Positions 1 to 12,470 of a DNA stretch of 64,000 bases are shown here, in pieces (positions within the stretch are counted from its first letter, which is position 1; the number at the start of each line of letters is the position of its first letter). The DNA is from Phoenix dactylifera (lineage: Eukaryota > Streptophyta > Magnoliopsida > Arecales > Arecaceae), in assembly GCF_009389715.1 (NCBI RefSeq), contig NC_052404.1, positions 11,106,480-11,170,479 on the forward strand. Direction: 5' to 3'. The position numbers and the translations under genes are program-made. The notes under the pieces were generated by a model, which ran no database searches, was not told the origin of the DNA, and saw only the letters and a program-made list of their open reading frames with translations.

Positions 1-388
1 GCCAATCACCAAGATAAACGCATGTTAAAATCGCCATTTGTCCCAAAAACGCGAGGACAGGATTCAAATTCAGGACCTCTCCTCTGATACTATGCTAAAA
101 TCACTACTTATCCCAAAAGCTTAAGTTAATAGTAAGAGATAAATTTATTTATATATTTTTATATTTTTTTAATACTTGATGAATGAGATCCGTGGTGACC
201 AGCATGGCACACAGCCACATGGTGCATGCATGCCAAATATAATTTTTCTCTCACAAGAGTCCATCTTCAACACCTAAAAAATTCTGCTTGAATATTAAAA
301 TAATAGAACATCTAACGATGTTTTTGCTCAAATAATTGCTCATTAATAAAAAATTATTTTTCACGGTGTGCAATTATTTTAACCCCTT

Positions 389-390
<2 letters not shown>

Positions 391-480
<90 letters not shown>
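391..480. repeat. (AT)n microsatellite
   Basis: A nearly pure AT dinucleotide array of about 90 bp. The flanks hold no recognisable gene. Confidence 0.95.
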
Positions 481-483
<3 letters not shown>

Positions 484-1589
484 GATAGGAAAGCTTAAAC
501 CGCTGTTATAGCTATTATCTTATGAGCATCTTAAACCATGAACCACGCATGTGAGAGATACAAGTGGCAAAATCCACGAAAGGTCAGATATGAGTTAGAC
601 CTTTTTTCAAAATAAGACGACGTCGGCAAACAAGCTGTCTGCAGGAAAACCCAACAAATTTTTGTTAAAAATCATAGGAGCTTCGAGACCAGATGTTGAA
701 ATCACCGCTGGTCCCAACAGCTTAAGCTGACCTCTATTCTGATAGCATGCTGAAATTACTCATTGTTTCAAAAGCTTAAGGATGAAGTAGATTTATTTAT
801 ATATTTTATATATTTTTATATTAGACAATTGAAATTTAGAACTTGACAGGGCGGTCAAAAGGATGATCTTGACCTGTCCACGGAGCGGCATTGAAGCTTC
901 CGGCTCCCCATCTCATTGGAATCCAAAGGCCGGTGCCGGACTGCGGTCCCACTTGATAAGTGAAAATAACTAGAGAGAATAAACAGTATATGAATTAATC
1001 AGTATATGTGAGGACTTGATTAGAAGACAGGAGTTGCTTGGCTGGGGAGGTAACGCGGCTTACACGTCATTCTTCTTTGTCCTTCTGGTTTCAGTCTTCT
1101 TCTAGAGCTTATCACTTACGCTGTTGGGTCCTCCCTCGGTATGTGGTCATCGATTGGAAGTTTGCAGGTGTGAAGCTTAGAACTTTAGACGAGAGGAGAT
1201 TAGAGAATTAGGAGAGTTTAAACTTGCAGGAGGGCTGGTATCAGGTTTTTGGAATGGAGGTTATCTTCAGTATTCTTGGTAGTGATTCTGATGGTCGGGT
1301 TTTCACTCTACGCGTGGATAGATCTGGGGTTGACTCCGAGTGGTCGCATCCGTATGTGTGCATGGAATCCTTGCCATGAAGTTTCGGTCTGGGTTTTAAT
1401 TAGAAGTCCGTTGCGTTACAACTCGTGCTTGTGCTGGCATCCGTTTTGCTCCACTGGTTATGGCGAGTATTGAGAGTTCTCTTTCTTTTTTAAAAAAAAG
1501 TTATTTCTATGGCCAAGATGTGGGCTGGCAGGTAAATGTAATCCACCGTATGGGAGCCCAATGATGTCACAAAAAAAAAAGGGGGTTAG
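481..1589. other. No gene seen; possible old retroelement tail
   Basis: No open frame resembles a known protein. Near 1571-1580 an A-run follows a stretch that reads like the 3' end of a retrotransposed sequence, so part of this interval may be an old insertion. The family is not identifiable by eye. Confidence 0.4.
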
Positions 1590-3895
1590 ATGACTACAGC
1601 TATACGACCCAACGGGGTTGCTGTACTAGTTTCCAAAACAACATGGTTTATTATTTGTGCTGATGTTCTCCTCCGCTCATTGCGGCCCGCCTGTCGGACA
1701 TGGGAGCTAGAGGCTTATGTCCCCGCCCTTGGGGCCTGCCCGATATCCTACCTTTTATTTGCTGACGATTGTTTTATTTTGTCCAGGGCGAGGATGCAGG
1801 ATGCGCGAGCGCTGAAGTAGGTTTTGGAGAATTATTGCGAGGTGTCTGGTTAGCGGGTGAACTTCCACAAGTCCGCTATCTGCTTCAGCCCGCGTACGGA
1901 GTTACGGGTTCGATAGGAGATCCGTGCACTTTTTGCGAGGAGAGAGCAAGAGGGGCCCTGGTGCTACTTAGGTGTCCCCATTTTCAGGAAGATACTGCAT
2001 ATATCTGAGTGCCTCGAGATAGTGCAGTATGTCCAAAAGCGGCTGGAGGATTGAAGAGCAGCATCGCTCTCCATGATGGGCAGAGTGACCCTGGTCAGAT
2101 CGGTCTTGTGCTCCATACCGGTCTACCTTATATCCTACATCGTTGTCCCAAAAACGATGCTGGCGAGGATCGAGCGGTTTCTACGAAGATTCCTATGGGG
2201 GTCTCTCGGTGGGGCCACCAGGTGCACCTTGTAGCTTAGGAGTCGATTTGTCTTCAAACCTGAGCTGGCGGTCTGGGGCTGCATTCTCTCTTAACGAGGA
2301 GAGCGGCTTTGATTGCTTGGCATGCAGCTAGATTCATCCTGGAGCCCCAATGTTTTTGGAGTCAGGTGATGGTATCGTGATGTGGTCCGGCTCGGGTTGG
2401 CGAGACACCGACTAGGAGCTGGCGATGCTCCCCCTTGTGGCAGGAAATTGACAGGTATGTGCCTTGGTTTTAGTCTAATTACATGTGGTTGATCGGTGAT
2501 GGACAAAGCATGGACGTGGTAGTAGACTCATGGGTGAATTTGCTTCCAGTAGGGCGGTGGCCGACCATGGTTAGCATTGACGCCCGGGAGAGCTTCGGGT
2601 TTGTGACTTCCTTCGGCCCGGTGGGGCAGGATGGGATTCTACCCACTTAGAACAGCTGTTTGGTGATTAGCTTGCTGAGAGGATCCGGTCAGTACCAGTT
2701 CCAAGTTATCCTTGTCTCCATGTATAGGTATGTTGCTCAACATTTAGATCTAGAGTCGGAGTTGTCGATGTCTTCGGCTTTCTCTAGAGTGTGCAGCACA
2801 CAAGGGTTGACCGTGCTTGGGTCTGGCGCTTGGGTCTGCATTCGAGGGTGGCCTTATTTCTCTAGAAGGTGGCCTAGGGTAGGCTACCGACGAGGCTCGT
2901 CCTGAGTGGTAGGGGCCTGGAGACCCATTCTGAGTGCCCCTTATGCCAGGTGGCTGAGTCTGTGGACCATGCATTGTTCCAGTGCCAGCATGCGAGGAGG
3001 ATTTGGGAGCTTGCCAGGGCCCCTTTGGAAGCCCGGCATGACTCGGCGTCCTTTCTGCAGTTGACCAGACGGTGGGTGGCCTCATCATGCTCCAGGCAGG
3101 CGGCTACAATGGTGGCCTATACGGCGTATCAAATCTGGCTATCCAGAAATGCCTCGACGTTTGGTGAGAGTTGTCCCCCTCCACGGTTCGTGATTGAGCG
3201 GGCTCGGAGCCAGGCAACTAAGGTTATTCAATTGCACCTGTCGGATGGACCCTTGATAGCTTAGGACACCTGGGGCTCCTCTCTTACTTTTGGAGCATTT
3301 TGCACGGTGTTCTTCACCTAGGAGCCCCCATCCCCAAGTTTCCTGAAGGTAAATTTTGACGGTAGTATACTGGATGGCGAGAGTAGGAGAGGGGCGGCCT
3401 TCATCATCAGAGGTCTGGACTCCAGGGTGATTGCAGCTAGTGGCTGCCAGATTTTTGATACCTCGGTCTTGGGAATGGAGTTGAGGGCAGCTTGGTCCGG
3501 CTTGAGTTACGCTCGACGCTTATTGCATACATGTGTTATAGTGCTGGAGGGCGACTCAGCGACAATTATTAGCTGGATCCAGCAGAGCGTGGGTGGGGTG
3601 GGCGACACCCACCCGCTGCTTAGGGATATTCGGGCTATGGTGAGTGAGGGGATGGTTGTTCAAGCAAAGTATGCGTACTGGGAAGCCAATGGGGCAACAG
3701 ATTGGGTAGCCTCTTTCATGGCTAACCATTTTGGGAAGACCCTTTGGCTGGGGGAGAGAGAGTTATCCAGTGCGCTCTGGAACTTGTTATCTTTGACTTT
3801 TTTAGGTGTATTCGTACTCGTCGTATATAATACATCTGCTTCAGCCAAAAAAAAGAAAAGAAAAGAAAAGAAAAGAAAAACAAAGAAAGAAACGC
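1590..3895 (+). mobile_element. 5'-truncated, broken LINE (plant L1 type with RNase H)
   Basis: This is the 3' half of an L1-type non-LTR retrotransposon ORF2. It starts inside the reverse transcriptase: the catalytic motif LLFADDCFIL is encoded around 1747-1785. The RT thumb region follows at about 2010-2240 (SMMGRVTLVRSVLCSIPVY in another frame). A zinc-binding RVT domain comes next at about 2930-3090 (HALFQCQHARRIWELA). A plant-type RNase H domain lies at about 3345-3770 (FDGS, then GMELRAAWSG, then LEGDSATIISW). The element ends in an A-rich tail (AAAAG repeats) at 3846-3890. The reading frame changes several times and carries stops, so it is dead. No endonuclease domain remains, which fits the usual 5' truncation. 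The exact 5' border is uncertain. Confidence 0.88.
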
Positions 3896-5963
3896 CACGG
3901 TAGAATGGACCATACATGGGGTTTCATATCTGATTCTAAAGTGTTGAACCGGAGGATCAATACCCTGCACCATCCATCCCTCGGTACACGAGTGGATGGT
4001 GATTGTGGTGCAAAGAGAGATACATGCATGGCTTATGGTGCTCGTATATCATATTTTCCTTTAATCACTCGCTCTCAAACAGTACATGGTTGGCTGGTGA
4101 TAGGATTCTGGATCTCTCTTCGGTTCAACTTGCATCTCAAAGCATCTAAAACTTTAGAGGGAGGAACCATTTTTTTTTAAAATTTTTTTTTTGGCAACAG
4201 AGATGTGAGGAAACTTACTGCAAGCGGATGAAAGAGAACCCTCCGGCATCTGCACTGATAAAGAAATCAAAATAGGTAGAAATCCTTCCATCCAAATCCT
4301 TTCAACCTATTCGATGCTTGCATATAGTTGGTTAGCCAATCTGCTACCATACAAGTCTCAAAATTGCACTAAATATTTTGCTACAGTGGATCCAAACCCT
4401 ATCTATTTAGATTAAATTATATCGAACATTTAGGTTGGTAAGGGCCGAAGTCGCCAAGAATTGCATCCTAGATATCTTGCTTAAAGGACGTGACACAATC
4501 CTATCTAAGCAAGCACTCGATGGTGACTTCTCCACTTCAGTTGCCACTAGAAGATGATCCTCGCTCCAAATTAACCTCTACTTTGACAACACCGGATAGT
4601 AATAGATTTGCCTGAGTTTGGATCGGATCAAATTTGAAACAAACTAGAACTTTCAGTCATATCCAATCTATTTATAATTATATTAAAAAAAAATCACATC
4701 TTATCCATTTGTTCATGCAATTCATAAATCTAATTAAAACATCGTATCAAAGTCGGATAACTTAAGAAACGAAAACTAAATGGGACGAAGAAAGAGAGAA
4801 AATAATTAAAAGGGAGAAGGAAAAATGGTAAATGTTATGTTATTCATTTCAGTTTTTCTCTTTATACTTTTATTCTCACTTATCAACGTATTGCATGGTC
4901 TTTCTACAAATTCAACCTAGAACGTATAACAAATTTCATGGAACTCCACAGCAACAGTTCAAAAAGTTTACAATGGGATTTGTGTAAACATTAAAGTTTA
5001 CAATATTCTGTTCATTGACAACAAAGATAGTGGGCTCTGCAACCAATGATTTTGCTGGATCTAAAAATAATGTAGCACAGAAAACCGGACTCACAGGCGA
5101 ATGACCAAAAGATGAAGTTTGCTTTAGTCCTCCAAACGAGTCTATTCGTCTCGTTCACATATGTCCTTTCCACGAGGGCCAAAGTGAACCCAAAATCATG
5201 CAACTCAGCATCAAGACCAACTCCTAAATCTTTGTGATGATTGGCTCCACCGAAAAATCTTTCCTGTTTTTTTGTCTATCAGTAGCCGAGCTAGCCCCTG
5301 GATCAGCTCGAAATCAATCAGTAGGTGATCCTGAAACCATCCAGAAGCGAAGAAAGGAAGGAGAGAGATAGGAACAGCCATTTTCAAGGCAAGGGAGCTT
5401 TTTTTTTTTTTTTTGCTTACCGCCCGAAACTTTTTTTTTGTAATATCCCAAAAATAAGAATCCTCAAGATTATCCCCGTAGGAGGGTTAGTTGGCCATAA
5501 AAGGTCGCACCCTTCTTCATTCTATGAGCTATTCTATATATTATCCGATTCCGGTGTGATAACAAAGGGAAGTTTATGAGGCACTGCTATTTCTTCCAAG
5601 ATTTTGTCATAATTTGGGCGAGAAACTTGCACCAGGCAACCCATGGCGGCTCCAGAATCTCACACCAGATTTCCAGACCTAAATAGTAGTGTCCGAACCC
5701 TGTACCACATCGTAGATGCGCCCTCTCTCTGTCCAGCCATGCATGCTCTTCTCCCTGCCCTTCATTCCTCTCCACCTTCGCTCGCTGATCTCCGTCTCGT
5801 TTCCTCCCATTCTTGAATTGAATCTGGGCTTGGAACGATGGCTTATGTCTACCCCTACTCTCAATTCCTTATCTCTTTCTTCATCTTTTTCTTTATCGTG
5901 TCGGCGCCCGAGCTTCTGACTCGGCTTCTTCTCTCTGGCGTTGGAGACTTGGGGTCGGTTCTC
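3896..5963. other. No gene recognised
   Basis: AT-rich sequence with short T and A runs (for example 5400-5415 and 5430-5440). The short open frames look like chance. From about 5700 the sequence becomes pyrimidine-rich and may be the promoter and leader of the ALP1-like remnant that follows. Confidence 0.5.
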
Positions 5964-6096
5964 ATGGCAGCCGTGCGAGGTTTTAAGAAGAGGAGGGCCG
6001 AAAAGAAGACCGAGAAGTAGGCGGCCGCCGAAGAGCCCATGGATTCGGGCCAGGAGCCTGGTGATTGGTGGGATGGCTTCTCAAGAAGGATGACAG
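5964..6096 (+). pseudogene. First exon of an ALP1/HARBI1-like (domesticated Harbinger transposase) gene, broken
   Basis: From the ATG at 5964 the frame reads MAAVRGFKKRRAEKKTEK, then meets TAG at 6018. Past that stop the same frame continues with an acidic linker and GDWWDGFSRRMTG, up to a good splice donor (ACAG|GT) at 6096/6097. A basic start followed by an acidic linker and a DWWD-FS-R--G block is how I remember the N-terminus of plant ALP1-like proteins, which derive from PIF/Harbinger transposases. No later exon with the nuclease-like domain is visible downstream. The stop and the missing remainder point to a truncated pseudogene. An in-frame upstream ATG at 5838 would add about 42 hydrophobic residues and is more likely leader sequence. 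The family call rests on memory of a short motif. Confidence 0.5.
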
Positions 6097-6262
6097 GTTT
6101 CTTTCTCTTACTTGTCCTTCTTTAATCTCCATTTATTTGACGTTCTTGCCGTATTGTGCTGTTGTTTAATTTGCTTGCTGCTCTCGAATCTTGAATGGTT
6201 TCGTATTCGTTTTCCAGGCGGGGTTTCGGTTCTTTGATTTTTTTTATTTTTTTCTTTTGGGC

Positions 6263-6285
6263 GGGGGGGGGGGGGGGGGGGGGGG
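6263..6285 (+). repeat. G23 homopolymer
   Basis: A run of 23 consecutive G inside what would be the first intron of the ALP1-like remnant. It could form a G-quadruplex, and its length may be a sequencing estimate. Confidence 0.9.
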
Positions 6286-8563
6286 CGTTAGTGTTTCGCC
6301 GGCGTTGGTTTGATTCGGTTCATGTTCTTATGATGCTGTTTCTGCGAATGCATTAATGCGGGTCTCTATCGAAATTTTATTTTTGTGCATCGAGATATGG
6401 TTTGATGTGATTGTCCTCTCGGCATTTTTGACTGTTTGATGCAGTCTAGAGAGATAACTCATCTCTTCCCCAGAGAAATATTGTTTTGTTAGATTGGAAG
6501 TAGAACAAGCCATAACGCTATGCAATCAGGAAGGAGTAGTGGATTGAATCAGGTAAGACTGACATCTAGATGACGGATGTTGCCCAAGAATTCTGCTTTT
6601 GTTTTTGGGACTAATGGGTGCTTTAAAGGACTAACATTTGGTAAGATCGCTGGAGGGATCTATTTAGAGTATGAATTTCTTGCTCGAATGTTGGCTTTGT
6701 CGCATAAGGTGGATTCCGATACTCTGCATTTGTTTAGTTTTCATGGTGTCAAGAATATGGCCTTACAGGTTTTCTGCCGCATAATGCAAATTCCGTTACT
6801 CTCCATTTTGTTAGATCAGCAGGCATGTGATTGTAGGTTGCAAGCTAATCAGGACAAAAATTTCTTGCCTTTATCACAGAGTGCAGATGTCGATACTCTT
6901 TGTTTGTCCAGATTGGTGGGCGTTATGACTATGCCCTTTCATAACTTCCATAGAGGATCGAGGGACCATATATTGCTAAGATAGATTACTATGCTGATGG
7001 GCACATTTCAATTAGGACTTGAGCAATGCCACTGAGACTATTAAAGAAATATCATGAGATAACTATTAGACTAAATTTGCAATAAAGATGAGATCACTTG
7101 AAGTTAAGTGGCACCATGGGCATAAATACGTTTGAGGAGCCGAGATGAGGTTTCTGAGGTGGATATGTGGTAAAACAGGGCATATATATTAAATAAACAA
7201 GGAGACGAAGCATGCAAAAAAGCAACATACGGGTGAGAAGTAAGAGAGGATTTTTTGAGACTGTTGAACCATGTAAGCACTAGGGAAAAGATCACTCATA
7301 TGAAGACAAAGCATCAAACATAGGATGAATGGCTTAGGAAAGAAAGAAGTGGGTGGGGGAAAAATACTTGTCATTTGGGAGGTCTCTTTGTAGGATAGGA
7401 ACCAATGGTGGAGTAGGAGCATAGAGCCATTTCCTAATACACAGGATGAGGCTTATTTTTTGTGCTAATGTAAGTTTCGATTTTCCATATCATGCTTATA
7501 GGCTACAATGATGTTTTTTCTAGGGGGTAGGTTTTGGAGTACGCTATTGGTTTATAGCTTGTTCAATAATTTTCAAATCAAAACAAAACAAAACATACTT
7601 TGAGGATTAGTGGGTGATAAAGAATGGGAAAAATGAATGTCCATAGAGTAAAATTGTTTCTTTAATAGACTGATGATAGGCATGGATGCATTATCAGAAA
7701 GATTTCTTTGATATGGAGCTTTTGACTTGCATGCATTGTGGTTTTCATATAAAACAGCTTAGGATAAAAAAAACAGCTCAAATTTCTCTTGAGGTTGCAA
7801 AAAAAAAACGAGACAATGGGACACAGTTTTTCCATGTTGTTTGAAGACTTTCATAGGTATTCCATCTTGATTGATTTTGGAGGTATTTTTTACTCAATAT
7901 TCCTGTATCAAATCCACAACTTGCTGAACTTTGGAACCTCATTTGGTTTCTGCTATTATTTGGTGAGCTGAACATATTATGATCACCTTTTCCACCTCAG
8001 TTACATTTATTATTTGTAATAATATTCTGTATATTACAACTTTATTTCTATCAAGATTACATCCATCGCTAGTTCATGCCTTCTCATATCCAATTTGACA
8101 AAGTCCCTGACATGTATTGCTTGCCAACACTGAGTTGTTGTATGAATATTGATTGTCATGTTTTTTCAGAACCTCTATATGTTCAGTTCAATTCAGTCTC
8201 CCACTGTGATTTTTGAAAAAATTTCTTTGGTGAAATATAACCTTGATGTTACTTTGAATGGCATTATCAAGAAGTTTCAGGGTAAGAAGTTGGCCTTGCT
8301 GCCAGCTTGCATTGAAAGAAATGTGGTGTACCCAAACCAACTCATTTGAAGTGCAGTCGTTTTTTTAACTAAGTTCTATCATCAACTTCAAAAGAGAAAA
8401 GAAGAAGAAAAAAAAAAGAAGAAGAACTGCTATGTTTCGGAGGGTGGAGGAGCAGCTGATGGAGGAAACGAGAGAGGCAGGGGAAAGGAAAAAAACAAAA
8501 AAGCAGCTGGTGGAGGGCAAACAGGAAACACCATTTACTATTCCACCTCATGGATAAAGCCAT
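6286..8563. other. No gene recognised
   Basis: The longest open frame (6577-6984, 135 codons) resembles nothing I know and lacks splice or promoter support. The interval is probably intergenic, or intron remnant of the dead gene upstream. Confidence 0.45.
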
Positions 8564-8571
8564 ATAAATGC

Positions 8572-8579
8572 TTTATTTC
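8572..8579 (+). promoter_or_regulatory. Possible TATA box of the 52-aa membrane protein gene
   Basis: ATATAAAT lies about 170 bp before the ATG at 8749. A pyrimidine-rich leader follows, with typical plant 5'UTR motifs (ctagggttttgcc). Two ATGs near 8612-8622 would be upstream ATGs if transcription starts about 30 bp after this box. Confidence 0.4.
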
Positions 8580-8748
8580 AGCACATGTAATCCCTGTGGG
8601 GCGTGGGCAATGGTCGATCGATGGCAGGGGAAAAAACTTTGCGCGAATTAAAACCCCTCTCTATTTCCGTTGCTAGGGTTTTGCCATCGTCGTCGCCTAA
8701 TTCATACTCGTCCTGCATTCAATTTAGGGTTTGGTTTGGAACTTTGAG

Positions 8749-9046
8749 ATGGAGGCATTGAAGCCTTTGAAAGAGAAGAATTTCTGGTTCACTTCCTTCC
8801 TTGTTGTGTGGGTGGCCACTCTACAGGTTCTTCTACTCCCTTTTGCCCCAAATTCTTCATGTCCCTTGTCCAATTCGATGTTCCCTCCTTCCATTTTTAA
8901 TGAACTGATCGGTTACTGGACTAAACAATCTCCTAATTCTTGGGTTGTACCATCACATTTTGCAGGCACATATGATGTGGATGCAGAAGCAAGACACTTT
9001 CAAGCAAAGGTTTGGGGATATGAGCCAAAAAGGTGGAGATGATTGA
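8749..9046 (+). CDS. Small conserved plant membrane protein, 52 aa, two exons
   Basis: Exon 1 is 8749-8826 (26 codons) and exon 2 is 8966-9046 (26 codons plus TGA). The 139-bp intron has clean borders, CAG|GTTCTT and TTTTGCAG|GCA, in phase 0. The product begins MEALKPLKEKNFWF, then has one hydrophobic segment at about residues 14-25 (TSFLVVWVATLQ). A polar tail rich in M, Q and K follows (AHMMWMQKQDTFKQRFGDMS). I recall a widespread family of uncharacterised plant microproteins with a helix followed by a HMMW-QRQ-FK-KFG pattern; its function is unknown to me. One helix and a short charged tail suggest a single-pass organelle or ER membrane protein. The intronless reading runs on to the same region in another frame, but the splice sites and the motif favour the spliced form. 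Confidence 0.72.
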
Positions 9047-11423
9047 ACTACTGAGCAATTTATCAGGTTCCTCTGAAGCCGAATCATATCCCCATTTTCT
9101 TTATAGATTCTTCTCTTTTCACATTCCATTTGTTTTATTGGGATTATAATCTTTTGGAGAATATAACATCATGAAAAGAGAATATAAACACCATCTGAGG
9201 AGTTCCTGGATTGGGTTTCCATTTGTTTTGAGAAAAGGAAACGGTCTGTTGTGCCGATTGCTTGCTTACAAATATTACGAATAATATAATTGGGCTTATA
9301 TTATTATGGGATCATCATCGAACACGGATGTTAATTGGGGTTAATTCTGCTTTTCATATCGCTTTTCTATTTGCAGTTGGTTGGTAGGTTTAAATTGATT
9401 GATTATAGGGTGGAAAGGGATACTTAAAAATATAACGAATAATATAATGACAGCTTCTGTATGGTTTCAGTCCTATGTGTGCCCTCATTTGTATGTTTGA
9501 ACTGCTTATTTGTCTTCAAATTGTTATGTTTGCTGATTTAAAAATATATGATTGGTTTATTTTAAGAAAGATATTTTGATAGGTGACTTCTGGAATTTAA
9601 AAGATAGTTGGAAAATAAGACATGTTTAGGCATTCACAGGTGCCATGTGATTCTCAAAAGGGTTTTATAGAGGTCGGGTTTACTGTGTCGAGTTCTAGAA
9701 ACAGATGCTGGAGCCTAAACCTAGTAAAAACATCCTTTGTTTATTCAGGTTGGTTTTGGTAAGGAAATAATAACATTCAAAAGGCATTTTGTGGCTTGGT
9801 GGCGAGAAGCTGAGAATTTATTGATGAGGGATGACATGTTAGAGAATGTTTGAAAGTTCAAGGGAAACCATTGTGGAAATTATAGGTTGTGTTTCCTTGC
9901 CACCTTGGAACAAGGGTGGCCCTTTGTATTAGCATTTGAGGCTTCTAACCAACTTTTATGTTCTGAATATTATGTCACCTACACATAGACAAACACACAT
10001 AAGAGTACATGACATGCATTGGATGTGTGGTTATGTTTATGGCTCCCTGTTAAGAAGTCGCACTAGTTGATTCATAAGCCGTACATGGACATTTAGGACA
10101 ACCTGTACAGTTTGATTGCTTCAGTTTCAGTTCTAGTTCTGGCTAGCCCTTGATCTGAAATGTCAGTTAAAATTGCCTGAAACCAATGTACTGTCATATA
10201 GTTAGTAAATTGCAACTAAAATGTTTAGTGTCTTGCTATTTTACTTTTAGATAATCTCAGCTAGTTTAATCCAAAAGATCCAGTTTCATTTAGAAGAAGG
10301 TGAAATGGGTCATTACTTGTTTTAATTCTTCGTTGTCATTTGAATTGTGAAAGATCACTTGATTCACATAAAGCTTAATGCTTCGAACACCTTATAATGG
10401 GTCATATACACAGACAGGGAACATTTCTATATATGCAGGCATAAGTTGTGCAATGAAGCTTCATATCTATCTTATATCCTGTGAAAATGCTTCTGTTTTT
10501 ACTTTTGGTGAATCTGCAGAGTTATTAATACCAAGTCATTATGACATGGGATGTGGAATTTGTGAAACAAATAATTGTGGAAGTTGTGACATAGGATGGA
10601 ATGCCATTGTGACGTTTATTCTTTAGTACATAATCCAATTTCAAGATACATTTCTGAAGGGTCCAGCATGTCAAGGATTTTCAGTTTAAGTTGATAGGCA
10701 GGACGTCAAACTCTTCCAGGAGTGGGGGCATACAGCAGACTTGTGTACATGACTATCAGGGCCCTATGAATAGATAGATTCACTATAAAATTTCCGCAGC
10801 ATACCCATCTCTGACCTCTTGTGATCAGAAAATCAAGTATGGTTGAGGTCAAGCAGAGACGCAATTTCTAGCCTATATCTCATTACCACTGATTTGATAT
10901 TGCAATTTAAACCACAGCTAACTTTTGCCCCTTTTTTTTTCCCTTCCAATTGACATCCTACTCCCTGGTTATTGGGAGAGGCTTGGTGGCTGCTTTCTCA
11001 TTGTTATCATAGTATAATAACATTACAGAAAAACATCTGTTCAGGTTTGTTCGGCATTTTCTGTTTCATTGCGAGGATTCACCAACTCCTGTTCCCTCTT
11101 CTCAGTTAATCAAGCAACCCCAGTTTTACGAAAGCTAAAATCCTTTGCTATCAAGAGATGGGAAAAGAAAAGTCTAAGAAAAACCTTGTACAGTGGGTGG
11201 ACAACCAGAGGGTTTTCTCTTGCTGGATAACATAAATTCATTGCTAACTTTTGGAGGCAAAGTTCTTTTTTCCTTTTTTTTGGCACCGTCCGCAGATGAG
11301 TGGGGGTGGTTGTGGAGGGGTGTAGTGGGTGGATTTTATTTCATTAAGTTTAGAAGGATTTTACGTGCATCTACTTGGGTTCTTAGGATCATTCTGACAG
11401 ATAAGGTGAGAAAAAAAAAATTC
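9047..11423. other. No gene recognised; 3' flank of the 52-aa protein gene
   Basis: AT-rich sequence with T-rich stretches. No open frame over about 80 codons has recognisable content. The first few hundred bases are probably the 3'UTR of the gene at 8749. Confidence 0.45.
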
Positions 11424-11768
11424 CCACCAAGGTGGTAGCATAGATGGAACGGGGCGTTGGCTTCCACCAGGGTTGCCCAGGTTTGAAACCCGTGGGTGTT
11501 GACTAAATTCGGGGACCGGATGCCCCACGCCTGGACGCTGCCGGTGGGAGCGCTACTGGTCTGTTGGTATCGAGGTGGCGCTGGGGTGACGTACTCACAC
11601 ATGGGTGATGAGCCCAGTGAGAGGAGCCCATGGGTCGGGAAGGGTACGCGGAAACTTGCGGCCTACATCGAACATTCCCTGGTGGAAGGAGGGACCAGTG
11701 GGGGTTGCTACGCGGGTGAGGTTCGCCTCTCCCCCTCCCCTTCTATTTTTCACCCAAAAAAAAAAAAA
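11424..11768 (+). mobile_element. tRNA-derived SINE
   Basis: The head carries a tRNA-like RNA polymerase III promoter: A box TGGTAGCATAGATGG (11433-11447) and B box GGTTTGAAACC (11480-11490), about 32 bp apart. A GC-rich body of about 270 bp unrelated to tRNA follows, then a C/T-rich stretch and a 13-A tail at 11756-11768. Both flanks carry an A-run ending in ATTC, which may be the target duplication. Base composition differs sharply from the AT-rich surroundings. The family name is not known to me. Confidence 0.82.
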
Positions 11769-11949
11769 TTCAAGCCTTTGCTCTTGTTTTTGACTATTGG
11801 CTTGATAGTTTAATAATGTCAGCCTCCTGTCTTTTTTGAGATGGCTCACAAGTAAGATAATCCTAGTGATCTCCATCTCATCTGTTTAGTAATTATTAGA
11901 TGGCTTCTCATTACATGACTTTGGTTATTTAGTTTGATTGCCTCTTCAC

Positions 11950-12470
11950 TTCATGCCTCTGTGCCAGATGCGACACCCAAAGGGTGAGCTTTTGGCGGTT
12001 AGCTTAACGTCAGTAGGCAGTCTTGGCTGAAAGGAGGCAAGCAAATGAAGGGAGGCATGGAGCATGGACTTCAAGAAGCAAAGCTTTATAAACTCGACAA
12101 GCCACTTATAGAATGCCGACTACTTCATGAAGTTTAATAAGAGAGGGAAGCGAAACTTAGTGAGCTTTAGTTGGCCGACCGCTACATATGCCGCTGGTGG
12201 AGAAAGCTCTTCGAGCTTTCCTTCATTCATTGCTAAGCCAAGGTCCCTGGTTTTCGAGTCAACCCACGCCTTTTTGAAGACTCTAATAAATGAGATTTCG
12301 AGTAAGTATTTACATTATCTTTTTCTACCCGAAGAAATGATTCATCGAAATAATGAGTCACTTATTCCATTGATATGGCCGCATCTAAGATTGTCTCAGC
12401 AATACGTCTCCCAGGTTGATTTTTCAACATCATTTTGGCTTAAAATTGGGCTCGCTGTGTTATAAGATCA
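11950..12470 (+). other. ycf2: Organelle-derived insertion containing a plastid ycf2 fragment
   Basis: From 12283 to about 12395 one frame encodes EISSKYLH, then [10 protein letters not shown], then PLIWPHLR. In this order these match an internal part of the plastid Ycf2 protein ([25 protein letters not shown]). The match stops abruptly on both sides. The preceding bases (about 11990-12280) have the even composition and short-motif style of plant mitochondrial DNA (for example gagggaagcgaaacttagtgagc). The whole patch may therefore be a nuclear mitochondrial insert that already carried plastid DNA. The ycf2 part is well supported; the mitochondrial part is inference. It is not a functional gene here. 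Confidence 0.7.

Noticed and set aside
6577-6984. 135-codon open frame
   Set aside because: No recognisable domain, no promoter or splice context, and the composition is the same as the non-coding neighbours.
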